From Edaphochlamys debaryana (taxonomy: Eukaryota > Chlorophyta > Chlorophyceae > Chlamydomonadales), in assembly GCA_016858145.1 (NCBI GenBank), contig JAEHOE010000015.1, positions 248,001-312,000 of the forward strand: DNA of 64,000 bases, in the 5' to 3' direction. The position numbers and the translations under genes are program-made. Every line of letters begins with the position of its first letter. Positions within the stretch are counted from its first letter, which is position 1. Below, piece by piece: positions 33,410 to 44,480 of this stretch. The notes beneath the pieces are model-generated. The model made no database searches and was not told the origin of the DNA. It was given only the letters and a program-made list of their open reading frames with translations.

Positions 33410-34360
33410 GCGCCAAGGCCGCTGAGGCCTGCGCTAGGCGAGGCCAGGTTGGGGGCCCGGGGGGCGGCCAGCCTCGCGCTCCATACCTACCCTGGAGGGC
33501 GGTGAGAGGCTGCTAGTGTGGTGAAGGTCCCGCCGCTGAGCCTGGGCCTCAATGAGCTCCGCCAAAGCCGGCGCCGCGGTGAGGGCAGCCAGCGCCTCGA
33601 CCGTGACATACGTCAGGCGGCGGCAGAAGGCAGCAATCCGCCGGGAGTGCCTCGCCGGCCGCCATAAGCACCGCCGCAGGGCAGCACTCGCCCGCGCAAG
33701 CAGGCGTACGTCCAGGTCGGGTCCGACTCGGGCCGGCCGCCACCGCGTCAGTGATGCCAAGCGCCCAGGTCACGTGTCCCCGAGACAAACGGTCAGTGCC
33801 GCGCGGGGTCCACGACTGCTCGCGGGGATGGGGCTGGGGCAGGCCTCACAACCTCTGCGCCCTCACTCCGCCTGCCGGAGGGTTAAGGCTCGGGCCGCTG
33901 GCGGCCGCTGGAGCGAGCTTCACAGGCCAGCTCGATTCACAGGCCAGCTGCGGACAAGCTCGTTCTTCAGGGCCTGTGTTGTATCATCATTGGTGTTGGA
34001 CTGCTGTGGAGTGTCTTAAACGCGAGCTCTGGTCTCTCTCACAGCAGTCGTTTTTACCGGGGTCTATTGAGTATTGACTGAGGCAGCTTGAGTTCAAACA
34101 TCTTTGCTAGTGGAGTGCCGCTGTCGCAGTCAGCTCGCTTGCGACACGTCTGACGATAAACCTGAAGTAACAGCAGAAATTTATATTGCTTTGCTTGTTG
34201 ATAAGAAGCCTTGGCTGGAGAAGAGGACTACGTTGAACGGCGACACGAACCCTGCGCCCGACGTCTTGCGCCCGCCGACAAGACGTCTCGCCGACCCGAC
34301 GCCTTTGATCCCAATCGAGGCGGTGCTCCCCTCCGGCCGCATATGCGTTCTGAACAGCAA
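33410..34360. repeat. Intergenic segmental repeat, copy 2
   Basis: Counterpart of 24350-25550 between genes B and C, in the same order and orientation, with many indels. It shows that the array duplicated as gene plus intergenic DNA. No intact gene was found. Confidence 0.7.
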
Positions 34361-35103
34361 GGCCGACGCGCGCCGCCCACCACATGCTCTCATGCCCTCG
34401 GGCCCATGTCGCGTCCTCGGATGGACAGAGCCAGTCGACCTTTGCATGAATCGCAACCCTCAGCACGAACGTACAGCCTCTTGCTCTCGCTTGCAGAGCA
34501 TATACGTTATACGCCTCTCCTCAACACCAGATGTCTTGTGGCATGGCACGCACCACGTGCGGCCCTCCCACAACGCAGGCTCGCTCCAGCCTGTCAACAA
34601 CGAAGTACGAATGGATGGCACCCCAACATTGAGGGGTATGTGTGGGCAACGTACATCGTTCCTGGATTCGCTTCGATGGTTTAGAAGGGAATGGTTCCCT
34701 GCCCCTACAGTCCCCGCGCGCCCCTCCCGTGCACCCCAGCGCCACGCATCACAGGTAACGTTCACAGGTGTTTTGCATTGGCCTACGAAATGCGATGCCA
34801 CGACTCCGCCGCGCTACGCCCCGTTGTCTACAATAACCCCAGCGCACTGCCGGCCCAGCCGCGTTGAGTCCATTGACCCGCATTCGGCACAAACACTATG
34901 TACTGTCCGTCCGCCTCACAATGAACAGGTGCATAACCTGATGAAGCATGTGCTTATATGCGCCGCTTCATGATCGAACGCCGAATACTAAGAATACGGA
35001 CACGGGAACTTCCACCAGTCCTTGATCAAACTATTCTTGAATTCATTCGGGGACGACGGAGAGGTGGGACCACGATGGTCCAAGGGCAGGGCCATCCCTG
35101 ACC
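34361..35103. other. 3' flank of gene C, no supported gene
   Basis: Contains the second copy of the small dispersed repeat (34781-34838) and a 3'-flank segment shared with gene A (about 34920-35010). Confidence 0.5.
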
Positions 35104-38100
35104 TCAACCCATCACGCACTCTGCCTGGGACACAGCGTACCGGCACATCCGCACCACCGCAACCGACAGCGTAGCCTGGGTGGGCGGTGCCACGCTCACC
35201 ACAAGCCGTGCGCCGGCCACTTCGGCCCGTCCGCCCTTGGCCACCACAGCCTCGACATACACGGTCCCGCCTATCAGGGCGGGCGCACGGTGTATGCTCA
35301 CAGCGCCGTCAAACTCGTCCGGCAGACCAATGTCCTGACCCACGCGCATACGGTAGCTCAGCACTATGACGGAGTTCAAGTAGATTGCGTCTGCACTGTT
35401 GGGCAGCCAGTCGGCGTTGATCACGACGGGGGTGTTGCGCCGGGCGGTGAGGGCGGCGATGGTGATGGGATCAGATGGCACTCCCGGCGGCAGCTGGGTG
35501 CCGCTGAGTGTGGCGAAGGGCGTGGACCAACCCAGTTGCATCATGTGGGGTGCGTTGTACAGGCAGCGCTGGCAGTAGCCCATGGGGTCCGAGCCGTCGC
35601 CGTAATCGTTGCTGCCGCGACCGCTGTGGGAGAGACCGAGGTTGTGTCCCTGCAAGGGGTGAAAGTCATGGGAAACTCATATAACGTCAGGGTGCATGGC
35701 GCGGGGCTGCAGGGAACTCTACCACGGCAGCACAGCCTAGCTGACGGCGTGCATCCACATGACGCCCCAGAGATCATTTGCTGGGGTAACCTCCTCACCA
35801 CTTCGTGCTTGAAGACGTTGAGATAGTCATTGGGGGAGATGGCGCTGCGAGGGGGCGGGAGTGCGGGGTGCGGGCGATGCAATCAGGGCTGCGTGCGGCA
35901 CGCAGAGGAGGGCGGGCGGGATGCTGCCGCCTGGTGCGTGCTGGCCAGAGCCCCACGAGCATGTCGCGGTTATTGCTGAGCTAGGCGCCTGACCCTTGTC
36001 CATTTGCCCCAGATGCATGCCACCTGCCGAGTAGCGTGCCAAACCGCCCCCAGGCCTAACGCGCGGTCCCATCCTCACCTGCTTGCAATATCGCCCCTTA
36101 CAAACACGGTGTTCCCCGCGGAAAACCCGATGTCGGAGCAGCTGGTGAGTTTTGGCACGACGAAGGTGCGGTGCCACGGAAAAGATGTAAGCTGGGCGGA
36201 AAGGAGAGAGGCGAATAGGTTAAGGATTGGGCGAAGGGCGCGAGAAGCATGGGAGACGACAAGAGGCAGCCTCAGCAAAGCTAGGGGGAACAGGACGACG
36301 AAGGAAACCTCAGCACCTGGGCCTGCGTAGATCACAAGCCTTCCACCCTCTCACTCTCAAACCCATCCTCATAAAGAGATTAAACGGGTGACCCGCACGC
36401 GCTGACCCACCTCTGGCACGCCAAGGACCGCTGCGTTGGCGTCTACGTAGGAAACCCAGTTCCAGAACTCACACACCGAGCGGCTGAACCGCCCGCATGG
36501 CAGCTTGACCTGAGGAGCGCCGAATGGGGCCAGGGTTACTTGGCAGCTTGGCACAAGGGGAACACGCCACAGGAAGCGCACAGTATGCCCTCCCATTGCC
36601 CCACTCCGCCACCCACATTCTTGATGAGTGACGTGTTTCTGTTAAACACCGCTTGGCCCCTACTGATGGTGCTCCAGTACGCTTGAAGGGAGTACGGGTC
36701 CTTATACAAGGAGAGCTCGATGTCGGACACCGGGTTTGAGGGGCCCGTGTCGCACACGTCAAGGATGATCGTGATCATGCGGATGTTGACCGGGCGAGGC
36801 AGGTTCATGGCTGCGAGGGGTGGGGGAAACGGCACTGCTTAGCCAGATCAAAGTTAAGGCAGGTTGCTCCTGCTCCTCGCCACCCACGCAACCCAGCCCA
36901 GCCATCCGCCCACGCACCCAGGAGGCCGTGGGCACGAGGGCACCACTGAGTCGTATCCTGGTAGTCCTTGGAGGTCGAGGGATTCGCCGAGCCCTCACAG
37001 CCCACACGGCCGAAGACCTGCCCCGGCAGCTGTTGTCCTGGCAGCTGCAGCGCCGGGCCCGAGCCGACAGCGGCGCAGCCCAGCGTCCGGCGGCAGTCAC
37101 CCTGTTGGGGAGGAGGGAGTGTCAGGCAGGACCACCAGGTGTTTTGGGGAAAAGGGGCTGGCTAGCTAGGGCACGCAGTGCTCGCTTGACACAGCACCGG
37201 AGGGTAACGACAGCAAACGCTCGTTTAGAGTCCCAGCAGTGCGTGCAGACCGGAGCTTCAAGTGAAGAGGCCCGGCCTCTCACCATCAGGCAAGTGTTGC
37301 TCCCCGCCAATGTCAAGCACTCGGGTTGCAAGGTTGCGGGGCTGGTGCGTATCACTGAGTCTAGGCCGTAGATGCACTTCCAGCCGGCCCGCCGGGCTTC
37401 GGCCTCCGCGGCCAGGGCTGAAGCAGCGCGCGAAGGAAGGAACTCCCAGACCAAGGTTATCTGAGGCGGCAGGACAGGGCGGCAGGGCCAACCATGAGGT
37501 GAAGAAACTGCGCTCCCCTGCCGCCCAGAATGCTGCTGCGCACCACCCATTTGTCAGCAGGGCTCGGCAGAGCGAGGGGTTGCGGACAACAAGGTCACCA
37601 GGAGCGAGCGCCGCATCGGCACACACGCCCCTGCCACTGCCCCGCGCACGGACGCCTTACTAGGTAGTACCTGTATGAGGTAGGGCTCCTGCGCGTCGCC
37701 CGCCAGGCCACGCACTCCGACCAGTTTGTAAGCACCCACGGGGCAGGGCACGGCCTGGTTGGGCGACCCACCACCGCCTCCTGTTGTCACCGTGCGATTG
37801 TTGCTGGTAGTGAATACGATGCCATCAACGTACCTGGCGAGGGCAAGCAGGGTTGGTGGGATGGTGAGCACTATCATTGCCCTCCGTCTATGTTCCCTTC
37901 ATACTCAACTCACCCTCCGGCTCTCACGACAGCGCGCGTTGCCACCTCCCCCGACGCAAGGATGAGCTCCTGCATTGTCCCGCCGCTGCCGCCGCGCCGG
38001 GGCCCCCACACGCCGTTGTACGCAACCTGTGTTTGGAACACGCGTGACCGGGGCGTGGGCTGAGCATGCCGGGGAGACGACAGGCTGTCCGTGTGAGGGT

Positions 38101-40553
38101 TGCACCATAGGTCCATCTCCACGCCCGTCGTGCCGCACCCCAGCCCCGAGGCCCACCTGGATGGCATTAATCCAGGACCCCGCGTACACCCGAATGCCCG
38201 TCAGCTGGGCCCCGGCCGAGGGCGGAGCGTCCACAAAGGGCGTGAACTGACTCCCGCCGCCACCGAAGGGGCCCATCAGCAGCTGAGTTGGGAACGTAGC
38301 AGCGGGGCCGGGGGGCCGGGGAGGCCGGGGAGGCGGTGCGGGCGGCAGGGGTGGTGGCGAGGCCGGCAGCGCAGCCCAGTAAAAGGTGATCTGCTCTAGG
38401 TAGCCCTTGGCAATACCTGTGAGGGTTTGAGGGAGCGACGGACAAGTGAGAGCGTTGGTAAGAAAACGGTAGGCGCGATGGGGCTGGTGGGGCGTTGAGC
38501 AGAGCCCCATGACAGCCCAGGCCCCCTCACCGCTGATGTAGATGAGGCGAGCGCGGTAGCTTAGGCAGGGGGTGGCGACAGCCCAGTTGGTACCGTTCAC
38601 GCCCAGGATCTGCAGTGGTGGCACATGCGCCATTAGTACTCAGCGAGAGGCCTTGCGCTCGATCTAACGCGCTGCACACGACATGCCGTGCGTGGCGGCC
38701 CCGTTCCCCCGGCCTCACCGTCTGGCGTCCCCAGGACGTCGTGACTCGTAGGCCGTCCACATAAAGGCCCGAGCGCACCAACACAGAAGTGATGTACTCC
38801 CCGGCACCGAGAGTCCAGGTGCGGGCCGCACCGGCTGTGCCGCCGCGGCGGGGCGCCACAGTGCTGCCGTACGTCATCTGCCGTACAAAGTTAGGGGCAA
38901 CAGAGCGTAAAAGGGCAAAGCCTACGGCAGGCCGAGAGCTTTCCTCCTGGTCCCCCACAACTTGCCTGCAGCGAGTTGATCCAAGAGGTGGAGGCGACTG
39001 TGATGGCTGTGATTGGCGCAGCGCCGCTCTTCGCCATGGTTGCGTCGTCAAAAGCGAAAACAGCGCCCGAGGGGCCCCCACCGAAGGGGCCCTGCGCCAG
39101 GCTAGCTGATGCGCAGGGGCTGGGAGGGGGCCTCGGGCTCGGGGGCTTCAGCCTTGGGCTGGGGGGCTTCGGCCTTGGGCTCGGGGGCTTGGGGGGCTTG
39201 GGAGGGCGCGGAGAAGGTGGACGGGGCAACGGACTGAGCGCAGTGGTTGCTTGCCATACGAAGGTCACTTGCTCCAGGTAATCACGGGCAATGCCTATGG
39301 GGCCACGGGCGGACATGGGGGGCAAGTGAGGTCAAGCTGATTTGAGGATCGAGACACCTGCGCCGGATCATAGCCCCAGCCCTCACCCGTGATGTACAGG
39401 AGGCGGGGGGCTGTGGAAGAGCAGGGTGTGGCAGAAACCCAGTTGGGTCCATCCACTCCCAAGACCTGCGAGGTCAGGGCCCGGAGGGGACGCGTCAGCA
39501 CTGGGGCGCACGCAGAGGTTGGGCCAGAGGGCCCTCCACTGCATCAACTCTGGTGGCCGCAGCAGTCTCCATAGACATACCCATACCCAAGACTGGCAAA
39601 ACGGCAACCCTTCCCCGTCGTCTTGCAAAGAGTCCTCGCCCCGTCCTACCGTGCGCATGGCTCCACCCATAGCTGTCCTCACGCTGATACCGTCACAGTA
39701 CAGCCCAGACCGCACGTTCGCTTCGGTGATGTAGTCCCCAATCTCCAGGGCAAAGGAGTCAACTGTGTTTCCTCCCGCCCCGCCGTGTCGGGTGGCTAAC
39801 ACGCTGCCGTACGTCACCTGAGGAGCCGAGGAGGGAGGCAAAGGCCTCGCCAAGGCATGGCGGACCAATGCACATGCGCCAAAACCCCTCACCGGCCGTC
39901 AGGCCTGACCCGCGGGCACACAAGGCGGCACGGTAGGTGTCATCAGCTGCCTGCTCTTCGCCACGTTGTCGTCAACCGCCAACCCCAACGTTGCGCCCAC
40001 CTGTACGGAGTCAATCCACCCCCCGGACCGAACCGTGATGGCCCGGATGGGTCCGAACTGACGGTAGATGTCTGCGTCACTAAATGCAGCGGCTGCGCCG
40101 GAGGGTCCTCCGCCAAAGGGGCCCTGGGTGAGGCTGGCAGACGCGCAGACCTGCTGCAGGCTCCGGCGGCTTGCGAGGTCGCTCGTGACGGCTACCTCTG
40201 CCAACGTGGGATGGAAGAGGGAATGTGTGTCAATGGGGCAGGGGCTTCTGGAGCGTCGGCCGAGCGTCGGCCACGGCCGCCTAACGGCGGGCCCAACAGG
40301 ACGATAAGTTGGGGAGAAGGTGAAACCCGCCTCACCTTTGCCTCCTCTAAGCAACTCAGTACCTTGGCTTCCAGCCCCGTCGCTTCCTGCGTTGCCAGCC
40401 AGCGCTCTGTGAGTTCGCGGATGTTGTCGTTGTGTGTGAAAGCGGAGCTCAACATCACAGCGACGCACCAGTGTACACAGCTTCCTCGGCAATGACTACT
40501 GATGACCCGCTCGCGACAAGAAGCAAGCCCAAAACGGGCCCGAGCAGCCGCAT
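35104..40553 (-). CDS. Jacalin-domain gametolysin-type metalloprotease, gene C (three jacalin-like domains)
   Basis: ATG 40553 begins the signal peptide MRLLGPVLGLLLVASGSSVV. Exon 2 gives GSDGAGSQGTELLRGGK, exon 3 EVAVTSDLASRRSLQQV. Three jacalin-like domains follow. The first is absent from A and B: TQGPFGGGPSGAAAAF...GGWIDSVQ (about 40198-40013), VTYGSVLATRHGGAGG...RSGLYCDGISV (about 39819-39655), then VLGVDGPNWVSATPC (about 39477-39390). The second runs about 39285-38530 with a PRPKPPSPRLKPPSP linker, the third about 38418-37680. The M11 domain occupies about 36815-35104, with NIRMITIILDVCDT, FNRNTS, VKLPCGRFSRSVCEFWNW, FKHEV joined by an intron to GHNLGLSHSG (last exon 35649-35104), then DPMGYCQRCLYNAPHMMQLGW. 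The zinc site is complete. Placement next to A and B and conserved intron positions show tandem duplication. Confidence 0.8.
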
Positions 40554-41707
40554 TGCAGCTATGCTATTCACTGTGTATGTATAAGACTGGGTATTCACGG
40601 ATCTCGCGGGCACCGACGGGCCCAGCCGGCCCGCCGCCCGCCCTGGACTGGCCCTGGAGAGAAGCGGTCGCATTGGGCCTCTGCATGACTCCACTCCTCG
40701 CAGACTTCTTGGGTAAATGACAAAAGACTGGAACTGTCGGGCGGTTCGACGGTTCCTGCGGTTCCGTGGCCCTGTTCCTTCAGTGGCTTTAGGTTCCCTC
40801 AAGCCCGCTCGAGGACGCAGGGGTCCCTGAGCACACGCCACCCCCACTCCTACCCCCCTCAGCTGCATCCCCCTTCGTCGTCGTCCGGACTACGCTGCAC
40901 GGCCCTTGCGAGCACAGAACCCCCACTCCTACCCCACTCTCGGGGCTCTAGCGGGACTGGCGACCGCCTACGCACAATACCAGAGGCCTCGACACCAGGA
41001 GCCAGGAAATAACCGCTTGCGCGCGCGGCTGCCCCTAGGTGGTCAGCCCCTGCCTCGGCGATGCACCTTGCTGGCACCCTGCCTTCCTCCGCGCGCGTTG
41101 CGGCAGCGGCTACGTCGACTGGCTCAGCTTTATCCCACGAAGTCGTCCTGACTACGCTGCACGGCCCGTAAGGCTCACTCCCATCGTGAATTGGCGAGCC
41201 AACGCCCCCCACTCTCTGGGCTCTGCTACGCGCTGGCGCCCAAACACGAGATCCCGCGCCCCTCGCCCTCGCGGGCCCTCCCAATCCACAGGCGACGACG
41301 AATACGAGGGGGTGCATGTGGGCGACCCAAAGGTCTGCGTTTGTTCGCGACCCACGCCCTGCGCCCCACGACCAAGCGCTTCGCTTGATGTATCCAAACC
41401 CCCAACGCCAGCGCTTCGCCACCGTCTAATTATCTGAACCCCTATCTATGACCACGTCAATCCTGATCCAAGCCCACAACCAAGCGACCTTCGCGTTGTC
41501 GGTCAACACTTGACCCCCCGGTTCCAGCCTTGATCACGCTACCGGCCCAGAGAGACTTCCTCCCTTCCGTTCATGACCGCGCGCCCCCGAACCCCGTCAC
41601 CAACACCAGGACTCTACCGTTGCCACACAACAGGGTCCGGGAGGGAGAGAGACTTTGCACAGACTGTGCCTGCCCCTCGCTCGAGTGCCTGCTGCCTCCC
41701 CTCCGTG
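40554..41707. other. Region between gene C and THG1, no supported gene
   Basis: Contains an internal diverged duplication: cgtcgtccggactacgctgcacggccc near 40875 and gtcgtcctgactacgctgcacggccc near 41143, each followed by an 'actct.gggctct' segment. 40722-40860 matches 24103-24250 upstream of gene A. Confidence 0.5.
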
Positions 41708-43802
41708 TCAAGGCGCCAGTAGGTGCGGGCGCTCCTGCCAGAAGCCGTCCCCGATGATGTCGCAGTGCAGAATCGCCGGCAGCGCACGCTCTCGCAGCAC
41801 CGGGCTGCCGTCCTCGCGCTGCTTCACCTCCACCATGGCCTTCTGCCGTACCACCACGGAGCCCTAGACCGTGAGGCGGTGGCCGGGACAACGGGGAGGA
41901 AGGGCTGAGCGGGGAGGGCTGGGACGGGGCATGCAGGCGAGGTGTGTGTCGGCATACCGGTACCCTTGAGCCGCTGAAGCGTACAGTGAGCGTTTCAGCC
42001 AGGATGCGTATGCGGGCGACTGTGGTTCGGCCCACCTTCTTGAACTGCTCAGGAAGGTGCGCGTAGTTGATCCCAAACTCCCTGAACAGCAGCTCGTTCT
42101 TGAAGCCGGACAGCGTGCCCTGCAGAGAAGAACGAACCGAGGAAGGAACGAGGCACACAGGTCTCAAATCCCTGACTAATGGGTCAATCGCAGGCAGCCG
42201 GTAGCGTGGCGGACAGGGACGGCACCGCCACCGTGGACCACCATGCACTAACCTTGAGGGTGGCCTGTGCCTCCGTGGGCGTCTTGCCCGACTTGACCAG
42301 CGCCCAGAAGCAGGTGTTGTACTGTGGGGCAAGGGCGAGGGCCGACACACCGGACTCAGTAGACATAACACCAGACAGGAGCGGAGAACGCCTGACAGCC
42401 CCCAGGAGCCATGACCAAGCCCCTAGCAAACCCACCGCATCCCCAGCGGCCCACAGCGCTCCCCGCCCACCTGGTTGTTGACGTGCGTGTCGGCCTGCCT
42501 CCAGCTGAGGTAGTCCCGCAGGTGGGAGTCGAGCGGGTAGCACACGGCCCGGCCGTCGAACATGGGCGTCGACGCCAGGGGCGTGCCCGGCAGGTGCTCC
42601 GGCCACCGGGCCACGTAGTTGGCTGTGAAGCAGGACACAATCAGCGACACGATCTTGGAGGCTCGGCGGCCTGAGCATATGGAGGGCGAGGAGCGGGCAG
42701 GTAGGGTGTGAGATTGTTGGATGGGCTGGGGCATGGGGCGTTGGAGTGAAAAGAGGTGGGGACAGGATTGCGGTAGTGGTAGCGGTGGGAAGGGCGGGCG
42801 CTTGAAGAGCAATGCACGTCTCAAGGGCAACTCACCGTACATGTCTGTGCTGCGCGGTAGTACGAAGCTGTACTCATCGCTTTCGCCGTACGCGAGCCGT
42901 ATCTCGGGGAACTCCGTCATGACCGCCTACAAGGCGGGGCCGGCGGGAAGGCATTGGTACCGGCGGGCCTCCCGTGACCAATGGCCCCTCGCGCTTCCCA
43001 CCCTGGCTAAGAGGCCCCAGTAGCCCACTGCCCTTGGCAATAGTCACCCTCGTTGCCATCCATGCTGGCCAGCCCGCGTTCTATAAGGGCACACCTATCC
43101 CCGGTCGGCAGCACTCCCCCAATCCTGCTGCTCCATCTCCTCTTTCCTCCGTCGTGCGCTCACCACTCCACCCTTCCCGTGCATCACACCCAAACCCTCC
43201 CCCGCCGCCGTTATGCCCTTCCTGCCCTCCTCCTCTGCCCATCCCATCTCCTCCTCTTCCAGCCCCACCGCAGCGCACGCGTCCATCAGGTCTAGCGCCC
43301 GCTTGTCATTGGGCTTCTCAAACCCGTGCACATCGCAGAACCTGTTGAAGGGGCAAACCGATCAAGAGGGGATACCAAGAGCCTTGAGCTGCGCTGGAGG
43401 CCCGTGCAAGCAGGCTGTTGAGATGCGGAGGCGGGTTGTCTGTCAGCTAGTCTACAACCGCGCGTCTCGCAGGACTGTGTACGTCTGCAGGTTCCTGCAC
43501 TGGACCGCTGGAGAGCGCCCGCCGCCCAGCCGCCGCTCCTCTGAAAGGACTCACTTTGTGAAGCCCTTGCCGTCTATCCGTACCACGATCCAGCAGCCAG
43601 GCAGCAGCGTGTCGTCCAGCTCGTACTGCTTTACGTACTCGTACCTGCAGTACGGCATGCCGTCGTGAGGCTGGTTCCAGGGGACCCTTCCCAGCCCCCA
43701 GCCTTGGACACCCGGAACCGCTCCCTCGCAGCCAAGGATAGAATTTCGAGGGTTCACATAGTCTTATGCCTTCTGTAACGGTACTTACTTGCTGTTCGCC
43801 AT
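41708..43802 (-). CDS. THG1: tRNA-His guanylyltransferase
   Basis: Adds the extra G at position -1 of tRNA-His by 3'-5' nucleotide addition, needed for recognition by histidyl-tRNA synthetase. Eight exons splice cleanly: 43802-43789, 43644-43555, 43341-43269, 42926-42836, 42670-42471, 42321-42253, 42119-42036 and 41863-41708. The total is 777 nt, 258 residues, close to the usual size of the family. Metal-binding carboxylates fall at the canonical positions: D29 and G30 in VVRIDGKGF, D76 and E77 in GESDEYSF. Other family landmarks are HGFEKPNDKRALDLM, YPLDSHLRDYLSWRQADTHVNN, FREFGINYAHLPEQFKK and a C-terminal LHCDIIGDGFW. The gene is divergent to the large helical-repeat gene, 678 bp away. No intact targeting peptide is evident, so nuclear or cytosolic action is expected. 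Confidence 0.95.
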
Positions 43803-44480
43803 GGCTCCCCGCCTGGCTCGCCTGGCCCTGCTGACGGCGGCTCCAAACGGCTGGGACGGGTGCTGCTGCGAGGGCTGCGAGGCTGAGTCGGAGACGGACT
43901 GGGGCGCTGACGGAGTGGCCGAAGCTACCGAGTTTGCAGCGACCTCGCCGCGGGTGAGGGTGGTCTGGCACCGGGCCTGGAGGGCCCAGGCCGGCCCGAA
44001 GGCAGGCGCGTGTCGGCGGAGGCTGGAGGATGGATGGTTGGGGTCCAGCGGTGAACTTCCCACCGCGCTCAAGCTTGGGTTGAATAGATGTATCGGATTA
44101 TATACAGCTAGTCGTCGTGGGGTTACCGTGCAGCGAGTCCCGCGGGCGAGGGTGCGATGCAAGGCGCGGCCGGCACAGTTAGCGAAGCTCGTGTTCATGT
44201 CCCCAGCAAGTTTAGGGGCCAGTTTTGTGCGTATGGAGCATGAGTAGGCGTCGCGGCGAGCAAGTTTGGTCCGCAGTCGCGCATGGCGTTGCATGGGAGC
44301 TCTGCGCCGGGACCTGCACAGGCCGCGACGCAAACACCCACATGTTTTCAAGAAGCTGTGGAACTCTTAGCGGCGTAGCAGTCCCACTTCGGCAACATGG
44401 CCGGGCTGCGCAGCCGTCTCGCGAGCCCTGGCTCCCCCGCCGGCACCACGTTAGACCACCTGAATTGCAGATAGTGTAGC
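43803..44480. promoter_or_regulatory. Head-to-head intergenic region between THG1 and the helical-repeat gene
   Basis: 678 bases separate the two divergent start codons, so both promoters and 5' leaders must lie here. A TATA-like word (ttatatac) lies at about 44099-44106, roughly 380 bases before ATG 44481 on the plus strand. No other element could be supported by eye. Confidence 0.45.
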
